This document shows positions 25,217 through 34,112 of a stretch of 40,327 nt of DNA, piece by piece (positions within the stretch are counted from its first letter, which is position 1; every line of letters begins with the position of its first letter). The stretch covers positions 1-40,327 of the forward strand of contig ONIG01000025.1 in the NCBI GenBank assembly GCA_900317855.1, read 5' to 3'. The notes under the pieces are model-generated. The model ran no database searches, was not told the origin of the DNA, and was given only the letters and a program-made list of their open reading frames with translations. Both the position numbers and the translations under genes were made by a program. The stretch comes from an uncultured Eubacteriales bacterium. Lineage in GTDB: Bacteria; Bacillota; Clostridia; Oscillospirales; Oscillospiraceae.

Positions 25217-25908
25217 TTGACCTCTGCCTCCTTTTTCTGCTTGCGGTACATGCTGTAGGCAATGCCGATGGCCAGTGCGCCGCTCGGAATGATCATGAAG
25301 CTCGTGGAGCTCGTCAGCGACGGGACGAGCATGAACAGCAGGCTCATCACGACCAATGGGGCGACGGCGACCTGCACGTTCTTGCGGAAATACTGATACG
25401 CCATCGCGCCGAAGAGCGCCGGGACGACGTTTGCAAACGCCGGCTGGAGCACGGGGCTCTGCAGCACGGGCTGCAGCGGTACGAGCAGCGCCACGCCGAG
25501 CGCGAGCACGACGATGGTCACGAGCGAGGATGTTGCGATCGAGAGCGTCGAGATGATCTCGTTTTCGGCCGTGCCGGTCTTGGTGCCGACGATGTCGCGC
25601 GCGTTGACCGCGCACGGGATCTTCATGTTGATGAGGTTGCCGGTGATGAAGGCGAGGTAGCCGCCGCCGGCGCCGAGCATGGGCGTGTAGATGAGAAACT
25701 CCGCCACGCTGCTGACAGTCCACACAAGGCCGACGGACAAAAAGCCCTTGGCAACGGCGCCCAAATCAGGCATGGCGCCGAGGAACGTGCCGATGAGAAA
25801 CGGCGCACCGACGAGCAGCACGAGCGTGATCGCGCTCACGATGCGGCCGAGGACGTGCGTCCGGCGGTTGAACTGCTCAAGATATGCTTTGCGTTCGGTT
25901 TCGTTCAT
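25213..25908 (-). CDS. Integral membrane protein, probable partner of the DUF5058 protein
   Basis: This 231-aa protein has about five or six hydrophobic segments after a charged N-terminus (MNETERKAYLEQFNRRTHVL). Notable stretches are TPMLGAGGGYLAFITGNLIN and the polar NARDIVGTKTGTAENEIIS between helices. It ends in a lysine-rich tail (YRKQKKEAEVK). It is not MscS-like. ATG 25908 follows GGAGGGG, 12 nt after the DUF5058 stop, and the stop overlaps the peptidase start. The function is unknown. The stoichiometric layout suggests two membrane subunits of one transporter feeding the peptidase (inference). Confidence 0.8.
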   Translation of the reverse strand: MNETERKAYLEQFNRRTHVLGRIVSAITLVLLVGAPFLIGTFLGAMPDLGAVAKGFLSVGLVWTVSSVAEFLIYTPMLGAGGGYLAFITGNLINMKIPCAVNARDIVGTKTGTAENEIISTLSIATSSLVTIVVLALGVALLVPLQPVLQSPVLQPAFANVVPALFGAMAYQYFRKNVQVAVAPLVVMSLLFMLVPSLTSSTSFMIIPSGALAIGIAYSMYRKQKKEAEVK

Positions 25909-25920
25909 GATGTCCCCTCC

Positions 25921-26673
25921 TCACAGCCGCACGAGCACGGCCGCCGCCATGCCGATGAGCATACTGCCGGCGATAGAGAAGCTCTCCAGCCAGGCCATGT
26001 TCTTTTTTTCCGACAGGTACACAAACAGCGCCATCACCGCAGCCGACACGGCCACGACGATCAGCGGCGTCCAGTCGCCGGTGCAGGTGAACAGCCCCTC
26101 GCCGGACACAAACGCGCCGATGTAGCTGCCGATGTACGCGCACACGAGGCCGATGAACATGGCCGTCATGGCGCTGTCGCCGAAGCCGACGCCGGAGGCC
26201 GACTTGGCCCCGTCGTTGCCGAGGCGCTTGAGGTAGCGCTTGTTGAAGAAGATCGACAGGATCATGCCCCACATGATGCACACGCTCATGAGCAGGGCGA
26301 TCGTCGTGAAGCCCTGCGGCGTCATCTCGGCGGCGGACAGGGCGTGCATGCCGACCTGCTCGGCTGCGGCCTGGGCGACCTGCGTCTCATAGTGCAGCGC
26401 GCCGATGACGGACAGACGCAGCCACGGCCACGGCGTGCCGAGGCTGCCGGACAGGGCGATGACGCCGAGCAGGATGCCCACGCTCGGCAGGACCGAAAAC
26501 GTGGCGCTCGACGTGATGGCGCGCTTCATGCGCGCGGGGTCGATGCCGATGGCAAGACCCGCGCGATAAGAGCGCACAAGGAAAATGACGCACACCACCG
26601 CAACGAACGCGATGATGCCGCCGCAGATCGCGTACATGGGTACGCTGTTGAGCTGGGCTAAGATGTTGTTCAT
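25921..26673 (-). CDS. DUF5058 family membrane protein
   Basis: This 250-aa protein was recognised as DUF5058 by its N-terminal pattern (MNNILAQLNSVPMYAICGGI), ITSSATFSVLPSVGILLG and PWPWLRLSVIGALHYE. About six to seven transmembrane segments are visible. The second half contains GFGDSAMTAMFIGLVCAYIG. The start follows GAGAGGGGAAA. It leads the DUF5058, membrane partner and M20 peptidase unit. The family has no established function; a role as transporter core is inference from the neighbourhood. Confidence 0.82.
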   Translation of the reverse strand: MNNILAQLNSVPMYAICGGIIAFVAVVCVIFLVRSYRAGLAIGIDPARMKRAITSSATFSVLPSVGILLGVIALSGSLGTPWPWLRLSVIGALHYETQVAQAAAEQVGMHALSAAEMTPQGFTTIALLMSVCIMWGMILSIFFNKRYLKRLGNDGAKSASGVGFGDSAMTAMFIGLVCAYIGSYIGAFVSGEGLFTCTGDWTPLIVVAVSAAVMALFVYLSEKKNMAWLESFSIAGSMLIGMAAAVLVRL

Positions 26674-26713
26674 AGACGTTTCCCCTCTCCGGCGGATGCC
26701 GGTCTCTATATGG

Positions 26714-26746
26714 AAAGGCCCGCATGGCAGCGCCATGCGGGCTTTT
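26714..26746 (-). terminator. Terminator between the eight-helix membrane gene and the DUF5058 unit
   Basis: GCCCGCATGGC (26718-26728) pairs with GCCATGCGGGC (26732-26742); A-T and G-U pairs extend the stem to 15 bp with an AGC loop. It lies just past the stop at 26753. On minus only a short run CCTTTCC follows, so read-through into the DUF5058 unit is possible. Confidence 0.65.
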
Positions 26747-26752
26747 CACAGC

Positions 26753-27559
26753 TTATTGCGCGCCGCCGACCGGCCCGGACACGGCCGGGCGGATGTTGGA
26801 TGCGGTCAGGTAAGACTGGAACACCAATATGCCCGCGACGGCTGCCAGCATGAGCTGCTGCCCGCCTGCGCGGTCATCCGGCAGCGCCGTGATGCACAGG
26901 AAGGCCGCAAACTGGCTCCAGAAAATGCTCTTGATCGCCTTCGGGCGGCCGTAGGCAAAGCCGGCAAGCTGATAAAACGCGATGAGCGCGGCGCACAGCG
27001 CCAGGATCTCGACCGCGTAGGCGGAAATGGTGGGGTTGATGATATTGACCTTATAGCTCACGATCAGCCAGAACACAAGCAGCACGATCGGCATGGACGC
27101 GCAAACGACGGTGCCGGAGGTTGCCTCCCCGTCCCCGATCGAGAGCATCTGCCAGATAAACGCCGCCCCCGTCACGATCGCCAGCACAGCCAGCACCCGC
27201 TGCAGTCCGGGCGACGAGAGCGTGCCGGAGCTGATCATCAGCCAGGCGCCGCCGACCGCCAGCAGCGCGCCGAGCACGATGCCGCCGATAGTGCGCACGC
27301 GCGGCGCTGCGGCAAAGGCCGCCGGAAGCGAATCCGGAAAGCTGGTGTGCGGCTGGTTTTTCATCCGGAAGCAGACCACGGCCAGCACGACCGCGGCGAT
27401 GACGATCATCAGCGCGACGGCATACGGCCAGATGCTGCCGCGCACGGCGAGGCCGGTCTCGGCTTCAAAACAGACCTGATCCTGCAGCCAGCGGAAAAAG
27501 GTCCCGAACGCTGCCAGCACAGCCGTGCAGCAGCAGATTACCCAAGCATTTTTGCGCAT
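26753..27559 (-). CDS. Predicted eight-helix membrane protein, function unknown
   Basis: This 268-aa hydrophobic protein has eight likely transmembrane segments. Examples are WPYAVALMIVIAAVVLAVVC, VLGALLAVGGAWLMI, MPIVLLVFWLIVSYK and LMLAAVAGILVFQSYL. A cytoplasmic-type basic loop RMKNQPHTSFP follows helix 2. ATG 27559 has a modest upstream CAGGTAG. No catalytic or transport motif was recognised. It is divergent from spoIID and separated from the DUF5058 unit by a hairpin. Confidence 0.7.
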   Translation of the reverse strand: MRKNAWVICCCTAVLAAFGTFFRWLQDQVCFEAETGLAVRGSIWPYAVALMIVIAAVVLAVVCFRMKNQPHTSFPDSLPAAFAAAPRVRTIGGIVLGALLAVGGAWLMISSGTLSSPGLQRVLAVLAIVTGAAFIWQMLSIGDGEATSGTVVCASMPIVLLVFWLIVSYKVNIINPTISAYAVEILALCAALIAFYQLAGFAYGRPKAIKSIFWSQFAAFLCITALPDDRAGGQQLMLAAVAGILVFQSYLTASNIRPAVSGPVGGAQ

Positions 27560-27666
27560 AACAAACTACCTGTCCCAATACATATTGAATAGACTTATTT
27601 TATACTGATTTCCCCCCTGCGTCAAGGCGCAAAACGCCCCCGCAGGGCAGAAAGGAGGTGGCGCGC

Positions 27667-28656
27667 GTGCGCAAAGTTTTTCTGCTGTCACTGCTGCTCG
27701 TGGTGCTCTCGCTCGTGATCCCGTTGCTCGTGGTCACGCTCGGCCCCGCGCCGGAGCCCGCGGCGCAGCCCGTCCCGTCCGTGACGGCGTCGGCCGCCGT
27801 CGCGCCCGACAGCGAGACGGCCATCACGGCGCTCAGCGGCGGCGCGCTTGTCGAGACGACGATGGCCGACTGGCTGCCCGGCGTCGTGGCCGCCGAGATG
27901 CCCGCGTCCTTCGCGCCCGAGGCGCTGCGGGCGCAGGCGGTCGCCGCGCGCACGTACATCCTCCAGCGCGTGCGCGGCGGCGCGGCCAACCACCCGGAGG
28001 CCGGCGTCTGCGACCAATACACCTGCTGCTGCGCGCGCAAGGACGACGCCGCGCTGCGCGAACAATGGGGCGCGGACTACGCGCGCAACATGGCGCGCAT
28101 CCGCCAGGCCGTGACCGACACGGACGGGCAGTACCTCACCTACGGCGGGCAGCTCATCCGCGCGGTGTTCCACGCCTCGTCCGCCGGAGCGACCGAGAGC
28201 AGCGCCGCGCTCTGGAGCGGCGACGCGCCGTATCTCGTGAGCGTATCCTCCCCCGAGACGGCGCAGGACGTGCCGAACTACGTCTCGACGGCCGAGATCG
28301 CGGCCGACGCCGTGCGCGCGGCCGTACTCGACCGCTATCCGGACTGCGTGCTCGGCGACGACCCGGGCACATGGTTCGGCACGCCGGTGCTCGATGACAG
28401 CGGCCGTGTGGCGAACATCCCCGTCGGCTCCGAAACGCTCACGGGCGCGCAGGTGCGCGCACTCTTTTCCCTGCGCTCGGCGGCGTTTTCCGTCGCGTAC
28501 AGCGGCGGGACGTTCACCTTCACCGTCACGGGCAGCGGCCACGGTGTCGGCATGAGCCAGTACGGCGCAAACGTCATGGCCCTGCGCGGCAGCGGGTATG
28601 CCGACATTCTCGCGCACTACTACCCCGGCACGACGCTCATCCGTGCGGAGGGGTAG
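27667..28656 (+). CDS. spoIID: Stage II sporulation protein D, SpoIID-type peptidoglycan lytic enzyme
   Basis: This 329-aa membrane-anchored enzyme cleaves peptidoglycan glycan strands during forespore engulfment in characterised spore formers. An N-terminal helix (about 4-24) precedes the conserved block AAEMPASFAPEALRAQAVAA. Its Glu77 matches the catalytic glutamate of the family, and it continues into RTY. FHASSAGATESS and GSGHGVGMSQYGANVMA are also typical, while VCDQYTCCC replaces the usual VCxDPxHCQ stretch. GTG 27667 is 8 nt after AGGAGG; the GTG at 27658 overlaps the ribosome site. It is monocistronic with a terminator. Confidence 0.92.
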   Translation: MRKVFLLSLLLVVLSLVIPLLVVTLGPAPEPAAQPVPSVTASAAVAPDSETAITALSGGALVETTMADWLPGVVAAEMPASFAPEALRAQAVAARTYILQRVRGGAANHPEAGVCDQYTCCCARKDDAALREQWGADYARNMARIRQAVTDTDGQYLTYGGQLIRAVFHASSAGATESSAALWSGDAPYLVSVSSPETAQDVPNYVSTAEIAADAVRAAVLDRYPDCVLGDDPGTWFGTPVLDDSGRVANIPVGSETLTGAQVRALFSLRSAAFSVAYSGGTFTFTVTGSGHGVGMSQYGANVMALRGSGYADILAHYYPGTTLIRAEG

Positions 28657-28663
28657 ACGCAAA

Positions 28664-28692
28664 AAAAGAGACGTTCTCAGAACGTCTCTTTT
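28664..28692. terminator. Bidirectional terminator between spoIID and the thioesterase gene
   Basis: AAAAGAGACGTT and AACGTCTCTTTT pair around CTCAG (28664-28692). T-runs follow on plus (TTTTCTTTG) and on minus (seven Ts), so it serves both converging units. Confidence 0.88.
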
Positions 28693-28709
28693 CTTTGTTT
28701 ATCGTGCGT

Positions 28710-29165
28710 TTACTTCTGCATCGTGGCATCCGTGTACGTGTTTTCGTCCACATAATAGACCGTCACATCCGCGGTGGCCAGCAGCACGCCCTCGGCGTTG
28801 AACACTTCCGCCACGGCAAGACCGGTCGTGCGGCCTTCCTTGACGACACGGCCATGCGCTATGAGCTTCGGCGTGTCCTTGGCCGGACGCAGGAAGTGAA
28901 TGCTGCTGTCGAGCGTCACGGTGATGCGCCCGCCGGTGCGCACAGCGACGCCGGTCGCCACATCGCAGAGCGTGAAGATCAGCCCGCCATGGGCCATGTT
29001 GAGCGGGTTCATGCCGTCCTGCGTCATTTCGACCTCCACAACGCTGGTGCCTTCGCCGACCTCGGTGACAACGACGTGATTGTGCGAATTGAAGCCCTGA
29101 AATTGATTGTAACGAAACGGATCGAGATAAATTGCCTTGTTTTCCTCTTGGGTATTCTGTGCCAT
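28710..29165 (-). CDS. PaaI-type hotdog-fold thioesterase
   Basis: This 151-aa acyl-CoA thioesterase-like protein has the hotdog-family core MNPLNMAHGGLIFTLCDVAT with a polar HGG active-site region, and continues SSIHFLRPAKDTPKLIAHGR and GLAVAEVFNAEGVLLA. The acyl substrate is not predictable. The ATG at 29165 has GGAGG about 11 nt upstream, and the gene begins 30 nt after clpC, so it is probably co-transcribed. Confidence 0.88.
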   Translation of the reverse strand: MAQNTQEENKAIYLDPFRYNQFQGFNSHNHVVVTEVGEGTSVVEVEMTQDGMNPLNMAHGGLIFTLCDVATGVAVRTGGRITVTLDSSIHFLRPAKDTPKLIAHGRVVKEGRTTGLAVAEVFNAEGVLLATADVTVYYVDENTYTDATMQK

Positions 29166-29195
29166 GTTGGGGTACGCCTCCGTCCAGATTGCTAT

Positions 29196-31673
29196 TCAGG
29201 ACGTTATCGTACCATGTTCGCGCGTTTTCGTCAAAATAATTTTTCCGTCGTGCACCTCCGCCGTCACGACATCGCCCTGCCGGAGCGTGCCGTCAAGCAG
29301 CATGCCCGCCGCCTGGTCAGCGATCGTGCTCTGGATGGCCCGGCGCAGCGGCCGCGCGCCGTACACGGGGTCATACCCCGTGGCCGAGAGCGCATCGAGC
29401 GCCGCATCCGGCACCTGCAGCTCCACGCCCGCGCGCTCCATGCGTGTGTTGACCGTACCGAGGAGCTTTTGCGCGATCTGGCGGATATTGGCGCGCGTGA
29501 GCTTGTGAAAGACGATGATGTCGTCCACGCGGTTGAGAAACTCCGGCCGGAACGTCTTTTTCAGGTCGGTCATGACCATGCTGCGGATCTCGGCGTCCGT
29601 GCGCCCGGCGCCATCGCCCGTCTGCTGCGTGAAACCGAGACTGCGGCGGCTGTCCGTGATGGCCTTCGCGCCGACGTTCGAGGTCATGACGACGACCGCG
29701 TTGCGGAAGTTCACCTTCCGCCCGAGCGAATCCGTGAGCTGGCCGTCCTCCATGACCTGCAGCAGGAGGTTGAACACATCCTCGTGCGCCTTTTCGATCT
29801 CGTCGAAGAGCACGACGGAATACGGCTTGCGGCGCACCTTTTCCGTGAGCTGGCCGCCCTCCTCGTGGCCGATATAGCCCGGGGGCGAGCCGATGAGCCG
29901 CGAGACGCTGTGACGCTCCATATATTCCGACATGTCCACGCGGATGAGCGCCTTCTCGTCGCCGAAGAGCGCCTCGGCCAGCGCGCGGCAGAGCTCCGTC
30001 TTGCCGACGCCGGTCGGCCCGAGGAAGAGGAAGCTGCCGATCGGCCGGTTCGGGTCGCCGAGGCCGACGCGGCTGCGGCGGATCGCGTTCGAGACCGCGT
30101 GCACGGCCTCCTCCTGTCCGACGACGCGGCGGCGCAGCGACGTCTCCATCTGCAGCAGCTGCTTGCTCTCGCTCGAGGTGATGCCCGCGACCGGGATGCC
30201 CGTCCAGAGCGAGACGATCTCGGCCACGTCCTCACCCGTCACGGCGCGCACAGGGCCCGCGTGTGTCTGCTCCCAACGGCTGCGCAGCTGCTCGAGCTCC
30301 GTGCGCAGCTTCTGCTCGCGGTCGCGCAGCCGTGCCGCGCGCTCGAAGTCCTGCGCGCGCACGGCGCTTTCCATGTCCGCGGTCGTGTTCGTCAGCTGCA
30401 TCTCCAGCGCGTGCACCCGCTCCGGCTGCACAAGCGCCTGCATGCGCACGCGCGAGGCCGCCTCGTCCACGAGGTCGATGGCCTTATCCGGCAGCCAGCG
30501 GTCGCCGATATAGCGCACAGAGAGCGTGATGGCCTTGCGCAGCGCGTCGTCCGTGATGTGCAGGCGGTGGTGCGCCTCGAGCCGCTCGCGCAGGCCGCGC
30601 AGGATCAGCAGGCTCTGCTCGGGCGTGGGCTCGGCAATGCGCACGGGCTGAAAGCGCCGCTCGAGCGCCGCGTCCTTTTCGATATATTTGCGGTACTCCT
30701 CGAGCGTCGTCGCGCCGATGATCTGCAGCTCGTCGCGCCCGAGCGCGGGCTTGAGGATGTTCGCCGCATCGATCGCGCCCTCGGCCGAGCCCGCGCCGAC
30801 GATCGTGTGCAGCTCGTCGATGAACAAAATGACGTTGCCCGCGCGCTGCACCTCGTGCAGGACGCACTTGACGCGCTCTTCAAAGTCGCCGCGGTACTTC
30901 GTGCCCGCGAGCATGGCCGTCAGGTCCACGCTCACGATGCGTTTATTCTGCAGGTCCTCGGGCACGTTGCCGTCCGAGATGCGCTGCGCCAGCCCCTCGG
31001 CCACCGCCGTCTTGCCGACGCCGGGCTCGCCGATGAGCACAGGGTTATTCTTGCTGCGGCGCGAGAGGATCTGGATGGCACGCTCGATCTCCCGGTCGCG
31101 GCCGATGACCGGGTCCATCTTCCCGCCGGCGGCCAGCTCCGTGAGGTCGCGGCCGTACTGGTCGAGCGTTTTCGTGTCGGCGGCGCGGCGCGTCTGGGAC
31201 CGCGGCGCCGACTGCTGCGGCCGGGGCTTATACTCCGGCCGGCCGAACACGTCCATGATGTCCGTATAGATCTTGTTCAGGTCGCCGCCGGCCGCCACGA
31301 TGATGCGCGCACCGGCGCTGTCCGCCTCGCGGAGGATGCCCATGAGGATGTGCTCCGTGCCGACGTAGCAGTGGCCGAGCCGGTTGGCGTCCTCGGCGGC
31401 CAGCTCGATGACGTGCCGCGCCCGGGGACTGAGCCCCTGCTCGGGCGCGCCGGGCACGCCGCGGCCGACCGTCTCCGTGACCATGCGCGTGAGCACGGCG
31501 TCCGTCAGCGCGTTGTCGTTGAGGATACGGGCGCCGAGCCCCTCCCCCTCCCGGATGATGCCGAGCAGGAGATGCTCCGTGCCAACATAACTGTGCCCCA
31601 TGCCCATGGCTGCATCGTGCGCCTTTGTGATCGCCGTGGATGCCCGCTGTGTAAACCGTTCGCTGCCGCGCAT
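29196..31673 (-). CDS. clpC: ATP-dependent Clp protease ATP-binding subunit ClpC
   Basis: This 825-aa AAA+ unfoldase feeds substrates to ClpP. Two N-terminal Clp repeats ([18 protein letters not shown] and [18 protein letters not shown]) come first. Walker A of ring 1 (GEPGVGKT, near 218) and Walker B LFIDELHT follow, with a UVR-type coiled segment [18 protein letters not shown] (about 430-455). Ring 2 has GPTGVGKTE (near 551) and [10 protein letters not shown], and the SLGF stretch near 677 matches the ClpP-docking loop, favouring ClpC over ClpB. The start [10 protein letters not shown] at 31673 follows AAGGAGG by 10 nt; a longer frame to 31700 includes that site. No ctsR or mcsAB genes adjoin it, unlike the Bacillus operon. 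Confidence 0.93.
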   Translation of the reverse strand: MRGSERFTQRASTAITKAHDAAMGMGHSYVGTEHLLLGIIREGEGLGARILNDNALTDAVLTRMVTETVGRGVPGAPEQGLSPRARHVIELAAEDANRLGHCYVGTEHILMGILREADSAGARIIVAAGGDLNKIYTDIMDVFGRPEYKPRPQQSAPRSQTRRAADTKTLDQYGRDLTELAAGGKMDPVIGRDREIERAIQILSRRSKNNPVLIGEPGVGKTAVAEGLAQRISDGNVPEDLQNKRIVSVDLTAMLAGTKYRGDFEERVKCVLHEVQRAGNVILFIDELHTIVGAGSAEGAIDAANILKPALGRDELQIIGATTLEEYRKYIEKDAALERRFQPVRIAEPTPEQSLLILRGLRERLEAHHRLHITDDALRKAITLSVRYIGDRWLPDKAIDLVDEAASRVRMQALVQPERVHALEMQLTNTTADMESAVRAQDFERAARLRDREQKLRTELEQLRSRWEQTHAGPVRAVTGEDVAEIVSLWTGIPVAGITSSESKQLLQMETSLRRRVVGQEEAVHAVSNAIRRSRVGLGDPNRPIGSFLFLGPTGVGKTELCRALAEALFGDEKALIRVDMSEYMERHSVSRLIGSPPGYIGHEEGGQLTEKVRRKPYSVVLFDEIEKAHEDVFNLLLQVMEDGQLTDSLGRKVNFRNAVVVMTSNVGAKAITDSRRSLGFTQQTGDGAGRTDAEIRSMVMTDLKKTFRPEFLNRVDDIIVFHKLTRANIRQIAQKLLGTVNTRMERAGVELQVPDAALDALSATGYDPVYGARPLRRAIQSTIADQAAGMLLDGTLRQGDVVTAEVHDGKIILTKTREHGTITS

Positions 31674-31821
31674 AGATCGTTTGCCTCCTTCGCTGGTCAT
31701 ACGCCTCTATTATCGCCCGGCCGGCACAAGGAAACTGCCGAATCCGGGAAGCTGATTTGTATTATTTCCACCCCTTCCTGTATTTTAATCAACATGCTTT
31801 TCCGAATTTCGAAAATGACGG

Positions 31822-31849
31822 TTGATTTTTCGGATTTTTGTGCTACAAT
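31822..31849 (+). promoter_or_regulatory. Promoter of the ferredoxin gene
   Basis: TTGATT (31822-31827), a 16-bp spacer and TACAAT (31844-31849) lie 53 bp before the ferredoxin ATG, in the region shared with divergent clpC. No convincing clpC promoter was resolved. Confidence 0.65.
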
Positions 31850-31902
31850 GACTCCATACCAGAGGAAGAGAAGTCTGGTCAAAAACATAGGAGGTAATTA
31901 CA

Positions 31903-32073
31903 ATGGCTTTTGTTATTGGCGACGATTGCGTCATGTGCGGCACCTGTGCTGCGAACTGCCCGGCTGAGGCGATTTCCGAGGGCAACGGCAAGTACGTCAT
32001 CAACGCGGACAGCTGCATGGAGTGCGGCACCTGCGCTGCGAACTGCCCGGTGGGCGCGATCTCTGTCGACTAA
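31903..32073 (+). CDS. 2x[4Fe-4S] clostridial-type ferredoxin
   Basis: This 56-aa electron carrier was found by direct reading. It begins MAFVIGDDCVMCGTCAANCP and its second half has CMECGTCAANCPVGAISVD. That gives two CxxCxxCxxxCP motifs, each binding a [4Fe-4S] cluster. The ATG follows AGGAGG by 8 nt and has its own promoter and terminator. It is a plausible electron acceptor for the pyruvate:ferredoxin oxidoreductase at 17745-21281 (inference). The two halves are near-duplicates of each other at the cluster motifs, as usual in this family. Confidence 0.95.
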   Translation: MAFVIGDDCVMCGTCAANCPAEAISEGNGKYVINADSCMECGTCAANCPVGAISVD

Positions 32074-32099
32074 TTCGACCGAGAACAACGCAAACGGAT

Positions 32100-32128
32100 G
32101 AGGCGATATGCTCCAGGCATATCGCCTC
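32100..32128 (+). terminator. Terminator of the ferredoxin gene
   Basis: GAGGCGATATGC (32100-32111) and its complement (32117-32128) form a 12-bp stem with loop TCCAG, followed by TATCTATTTC. Confidence 0.8.
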
Positions 32129-32168
32129 TATCTATTTCAAGCCATTTTCAGCGGAAGGAGCGTATGCC

Positions 32169-32900
32169 ATGCCCCCCTGCGCACAATATGACGACCTGTG
32201 GCCGGGCGGCCCGCGGTTTGCACGCTCCGGCGCCGGGTTCGCCCTCGGCACGGACAGCGTGCTGCTGGCCGATTTCGCGGCCGACCGCCGCGTGCACCGC
32301 TTTGCCGACCTCGGCTGCGGCGCCGGCGTGCTGACGGTGCTGCTGCTGCACGCGCTGCCGCAGGCGGCGGCCGTCGGTGTGGAGCTGCAGCCGGACGCGG
32401 CGCAGCTGTGCCGCGATAATCTCATCGCAAACAGTCTGGCCGGCCGGGCGGAGATCCTCTGCGCCGACCTGCGCGAGCACCGCGCGGTGCTCCCGGCCGG
32501 AGACTTCGACCTCGTCGTGGCAAACCCGCCGTATTTCGCCGCGGGCAGCGGCTACACCTCGCCAGACCCCGTGCGCGCGCACGCGCGCGATGAACGCACC
32601 TGCACCATGCAGGACATCTGCACCGCCATGGCCTATCTCACGCGCTGGGGCGGCTCGGCCGCGCTCGTGCACCGGCCGGAGCGGCTGAGCGAGCTGCTGT
32701 GTGCACTCACGGCCGCCGGGCTGGAGCCCAAGCGCCTGCGCACCGTGGCGCGCACGGCGGACGCTGCGCCCAGTCTCGTGCTGGTCGAGGCGCGCCGCGG
32801 CGGCAAGCCGGGCCTCCGGATCCTGCCGCCGCTGGCCCTGTGTGCGCCCGACGGCACGGACTCGGAAGAGATCCGCAAAATTTATCACAGGAGGACGTGA
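32169..32900 (+). CDS. tRNA1(Val) A37 N6-methyltransferase-like protein, TrmN6/YabB type
   Basis: This 243-aa methyltransferase has motif I FADLGCGAGVLT (near 45) and the NPPY catalytic motif of N6-adenine methyltransferases in VVANPPYF (near 117-124). Its N-terminus (GPRFARSGAGFALGTDSVLL) resembles the YfiC/YabB group that methylates A37 of tRNA-Val. The start at 32169 was chosen because GGAAGGAG lies 8 nt upstream; ATG 32164 is out of frame. rsmI follows after 2 nt and abrB converges, the same order as yabB-yabC-abrB in Bacillus, which supports the call. The exact tRNA target is inference. Confidence 0.85.
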   Translation: MPPCAQYDDLWPGGPRFARSGAGFALGTDSVLLADFAADRRVHRFADLGCGAGVLTVLLLHALPQAAAVGVELQPDAAQLCRDNLIANSLAGRAEILCADLREHRAVLPAGDFDLVVANPPYFAAGSGYTSPDPVRAHARDERTCTMQDICTAMAYLTRWGGSAALVHRPERLSELLCALTAAGLEPKRLRTVARTADAAPSLVLVEARRGGKPGLRILPPLALCAPDGTDSEEIRKIYHRRT

Positions 32901-32902
32901 CT

Positions 32903-33733
32903 ATGAGCGGAACAATGTATCTGGTCGGCACGCCGATCGGCAACCTCGGCGACCTGTCCGTGCGTGCGCTCGAGACACTGCGCAGCGCCGACTTCATCGC
33001 CGCCGAGGACACGCGCGTGACGGCAAAGCTCCTCAACCATTTTGAGATCAAAAAGCCGTGCGTGAGCTACTACGAGCACAACAAATACGCCAGCGGCGAG
33101 AAGATCGTCGCCCGCCTGCTCGCCGGCGAGACGTGCGCGCTCGTGACCGACGCCGGCATGCCCGCCATCTCCGACCCCGGCGAGGACATCGTCCGCCAGT
33201 GCGCCGAGCAGGGCATCGACGTGCAGGTCATCCCCGGCCCGTGCGCGGCCATCGCGGCGCTGGCCGTGTCCGGCCTGCCGACGCAGCAGTTTTGCTTTGA
33301 GGGCTTCCTCGCCGTGAGCGGCAAGACCCGGCGCGAGCATCTCGAGCGCCTGCGCGGCGAGACGCGTACGATGATCTTCTACGAGGCGCCGCACAAGCTG
33401 CTGCGCACGCTCTGCGACCTGCGCGACACGTTCGGCGGCGCGCGGGAGATCACGCTCGCGCGCGAGCTCACGAAGCTCCACGAGCAGAAGCTGCGCACGA
33501 CGCTCGACGGTGCGGTGGCCTACTTCACTGAAACGCCGCCGAAGGGTGAGTTCGTGCTCGTGCTGCGCGGCGCGCCCGAGCGCTCGGAGCCGGCCGTCAC
33601 GGCCGAGCAGGCGCTCGAGATCGTGGCGCGCTACCGCAGCGAGGGCCGCGCGCTCAAGGAGGCGTGCAAGCTCGCCGCGGCGGACACCGGCTTCGGCAAA
33701 AACGAGCTGTATCAGATGGCGCTCAACACCTGA
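32903..33733 (+). CDS. rsmI: 16S rRNA (cytidine1402-2'-O)-methyltransferase RsmI
   Basis: This 276-aa SPOUT-unrelated tetrapyrrole-methylase-fold enzyme modifies C1402 in the ribosomal P site. Family marks are YLVGTPIGNLGDLSVRALET, DFIAAEDTR, LVTDAGMPAISDPGED, VIPGPCAAIAALAVSGLP and FYEAPHKL. The start follows AGGAGG, 2 nt after the stop of the upstream methyltransferase. A strong terminator follows. Confidence 0.96.
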   Translation: MSGTMYLVGTPIGNLGDLSVRALETLRSADFIAAEDTRVTAKLLNHFEIKKPCVSYYEHNKYASGEKIVARLLAGETCALVTDAGMPAISDPGEDIVRQCAEQGIDVQVIPGPCAAIAALAVSGLPTQQFCFEGFLAVSGKTRREHLERLRGETRTMIFYEAPHKLLRTLCDLRDTFGGAREITLARELTKLHEQKLRTTLDGAVAYFTETPPKGEFVLVLRGAPERSEPAVTAEQALEIVARYRSEGRALKEACKLAAADTGFGKNELYQMALNT

Positions 33734-33749
33734 AATCCACGTGAAACAA

Positions 33750-33782
33750 AAAAGTCCCCTGACCGTTGGTCAGGGGACTTTT
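33750..33782. terminator. Bidirectional terminator between rsmI and abrB
   Basis: AAAAGTCCCCTGACC (33750-33764) and GGTCAGGGGACTTTT (33768-33782) make a perfect 15-bp stem with a GTT loop. Ts follow on both strands. Confidence 0.92.
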
Positions 33783-33793
33783 GGATTCCGTGT

Positions 33794-34039
33794 TCAGAGC
33801 TTCTCGCTCATGGCGCGGATGCAGTCGGGGCAGATGTTCTTGCCCTTGTAGTTGATGATGTCTTTCGCGTTATCGCAGAAGATGCAGGCCGGCTGATACT
33901 TGCGCAGGATGATGGACTCGCCATCCACGAAGATCTCGATGCGGTCTTTTTCCTCGATGCCGAGGGTTCTTCTCAGCTCGATGGGGAGCACGATGCGGCC
34001 CAGCTCGTCAACTTTTCTAACAATACCTGTAGACTTCAT
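33794..34039 (-). CDS. abrB: AbrB/SpoVT-family transition-state regulator with a zinc-binding tail
   Basis: This 81-aa DNA-binding protein has the swapped-hairpin AbrB fold at the N-terminus (GIVRKVDELGRIVLPIELRR). Its C-terminal half carries two CxxC pairs, CIFC and CPDC, spaced 17 residues apart, consistent with a zinc ribbon common in clostridial AbrB proteins. In Bacillus, AbrB represses stationary-phase genes. The ATG follows GGAGGCATTTTACT, and the promoter carries a perfect palindrome over its -35 box that could allow autoregulation (inference). Confidence 0.92.
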   Translation of the reverse strand: MKSTGIVRKVDELGRIVLPIELRRTLGIEEKDRIEIFVDGESIILRKYQPACIFCDNAKDIINYKGKNICPDCIRAMSEKL

Positions 34040-34085
34040 AGTAAAATGCCTCCAATACGAATGGGATTAATGAGAAGGATTCAAT

Positions 34086-34101
34086 CATTCATTCATTCAT
34101 T
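34086..34101. repeat. CATT tetranucleotide repeat in the abrB leader
   Basis: Four perfect CATT units (34086-34101) lie between the abrB promoter and its ribosome site, so copy-number slippage would change leader length but not the protein. Confidence 0.8.
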
Positions 34102-34112
34102 TTAACACCTGC

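Noticed and set aside
25213..25908. The second membrane protein of the DUF5058 unit as a mechanosensitive channel
   Set aside because: It lacks the MscS pore helix and beta-domain motifs that are plain in the channel gene at 16686-17564.
28695..31967. A 1,090-codon plus-strand open frame opposite clpC and the thioesterase
   Set aside because: It is a shadow of clpC with compositionally biased residues (Arg, Ala, His, Asp) and no domain.
34086..34101. The CATT repeats as a CRISPR or satellite array
   Set aside because: Only four tetranucleotide units occur, with no spacers and no cas genes.
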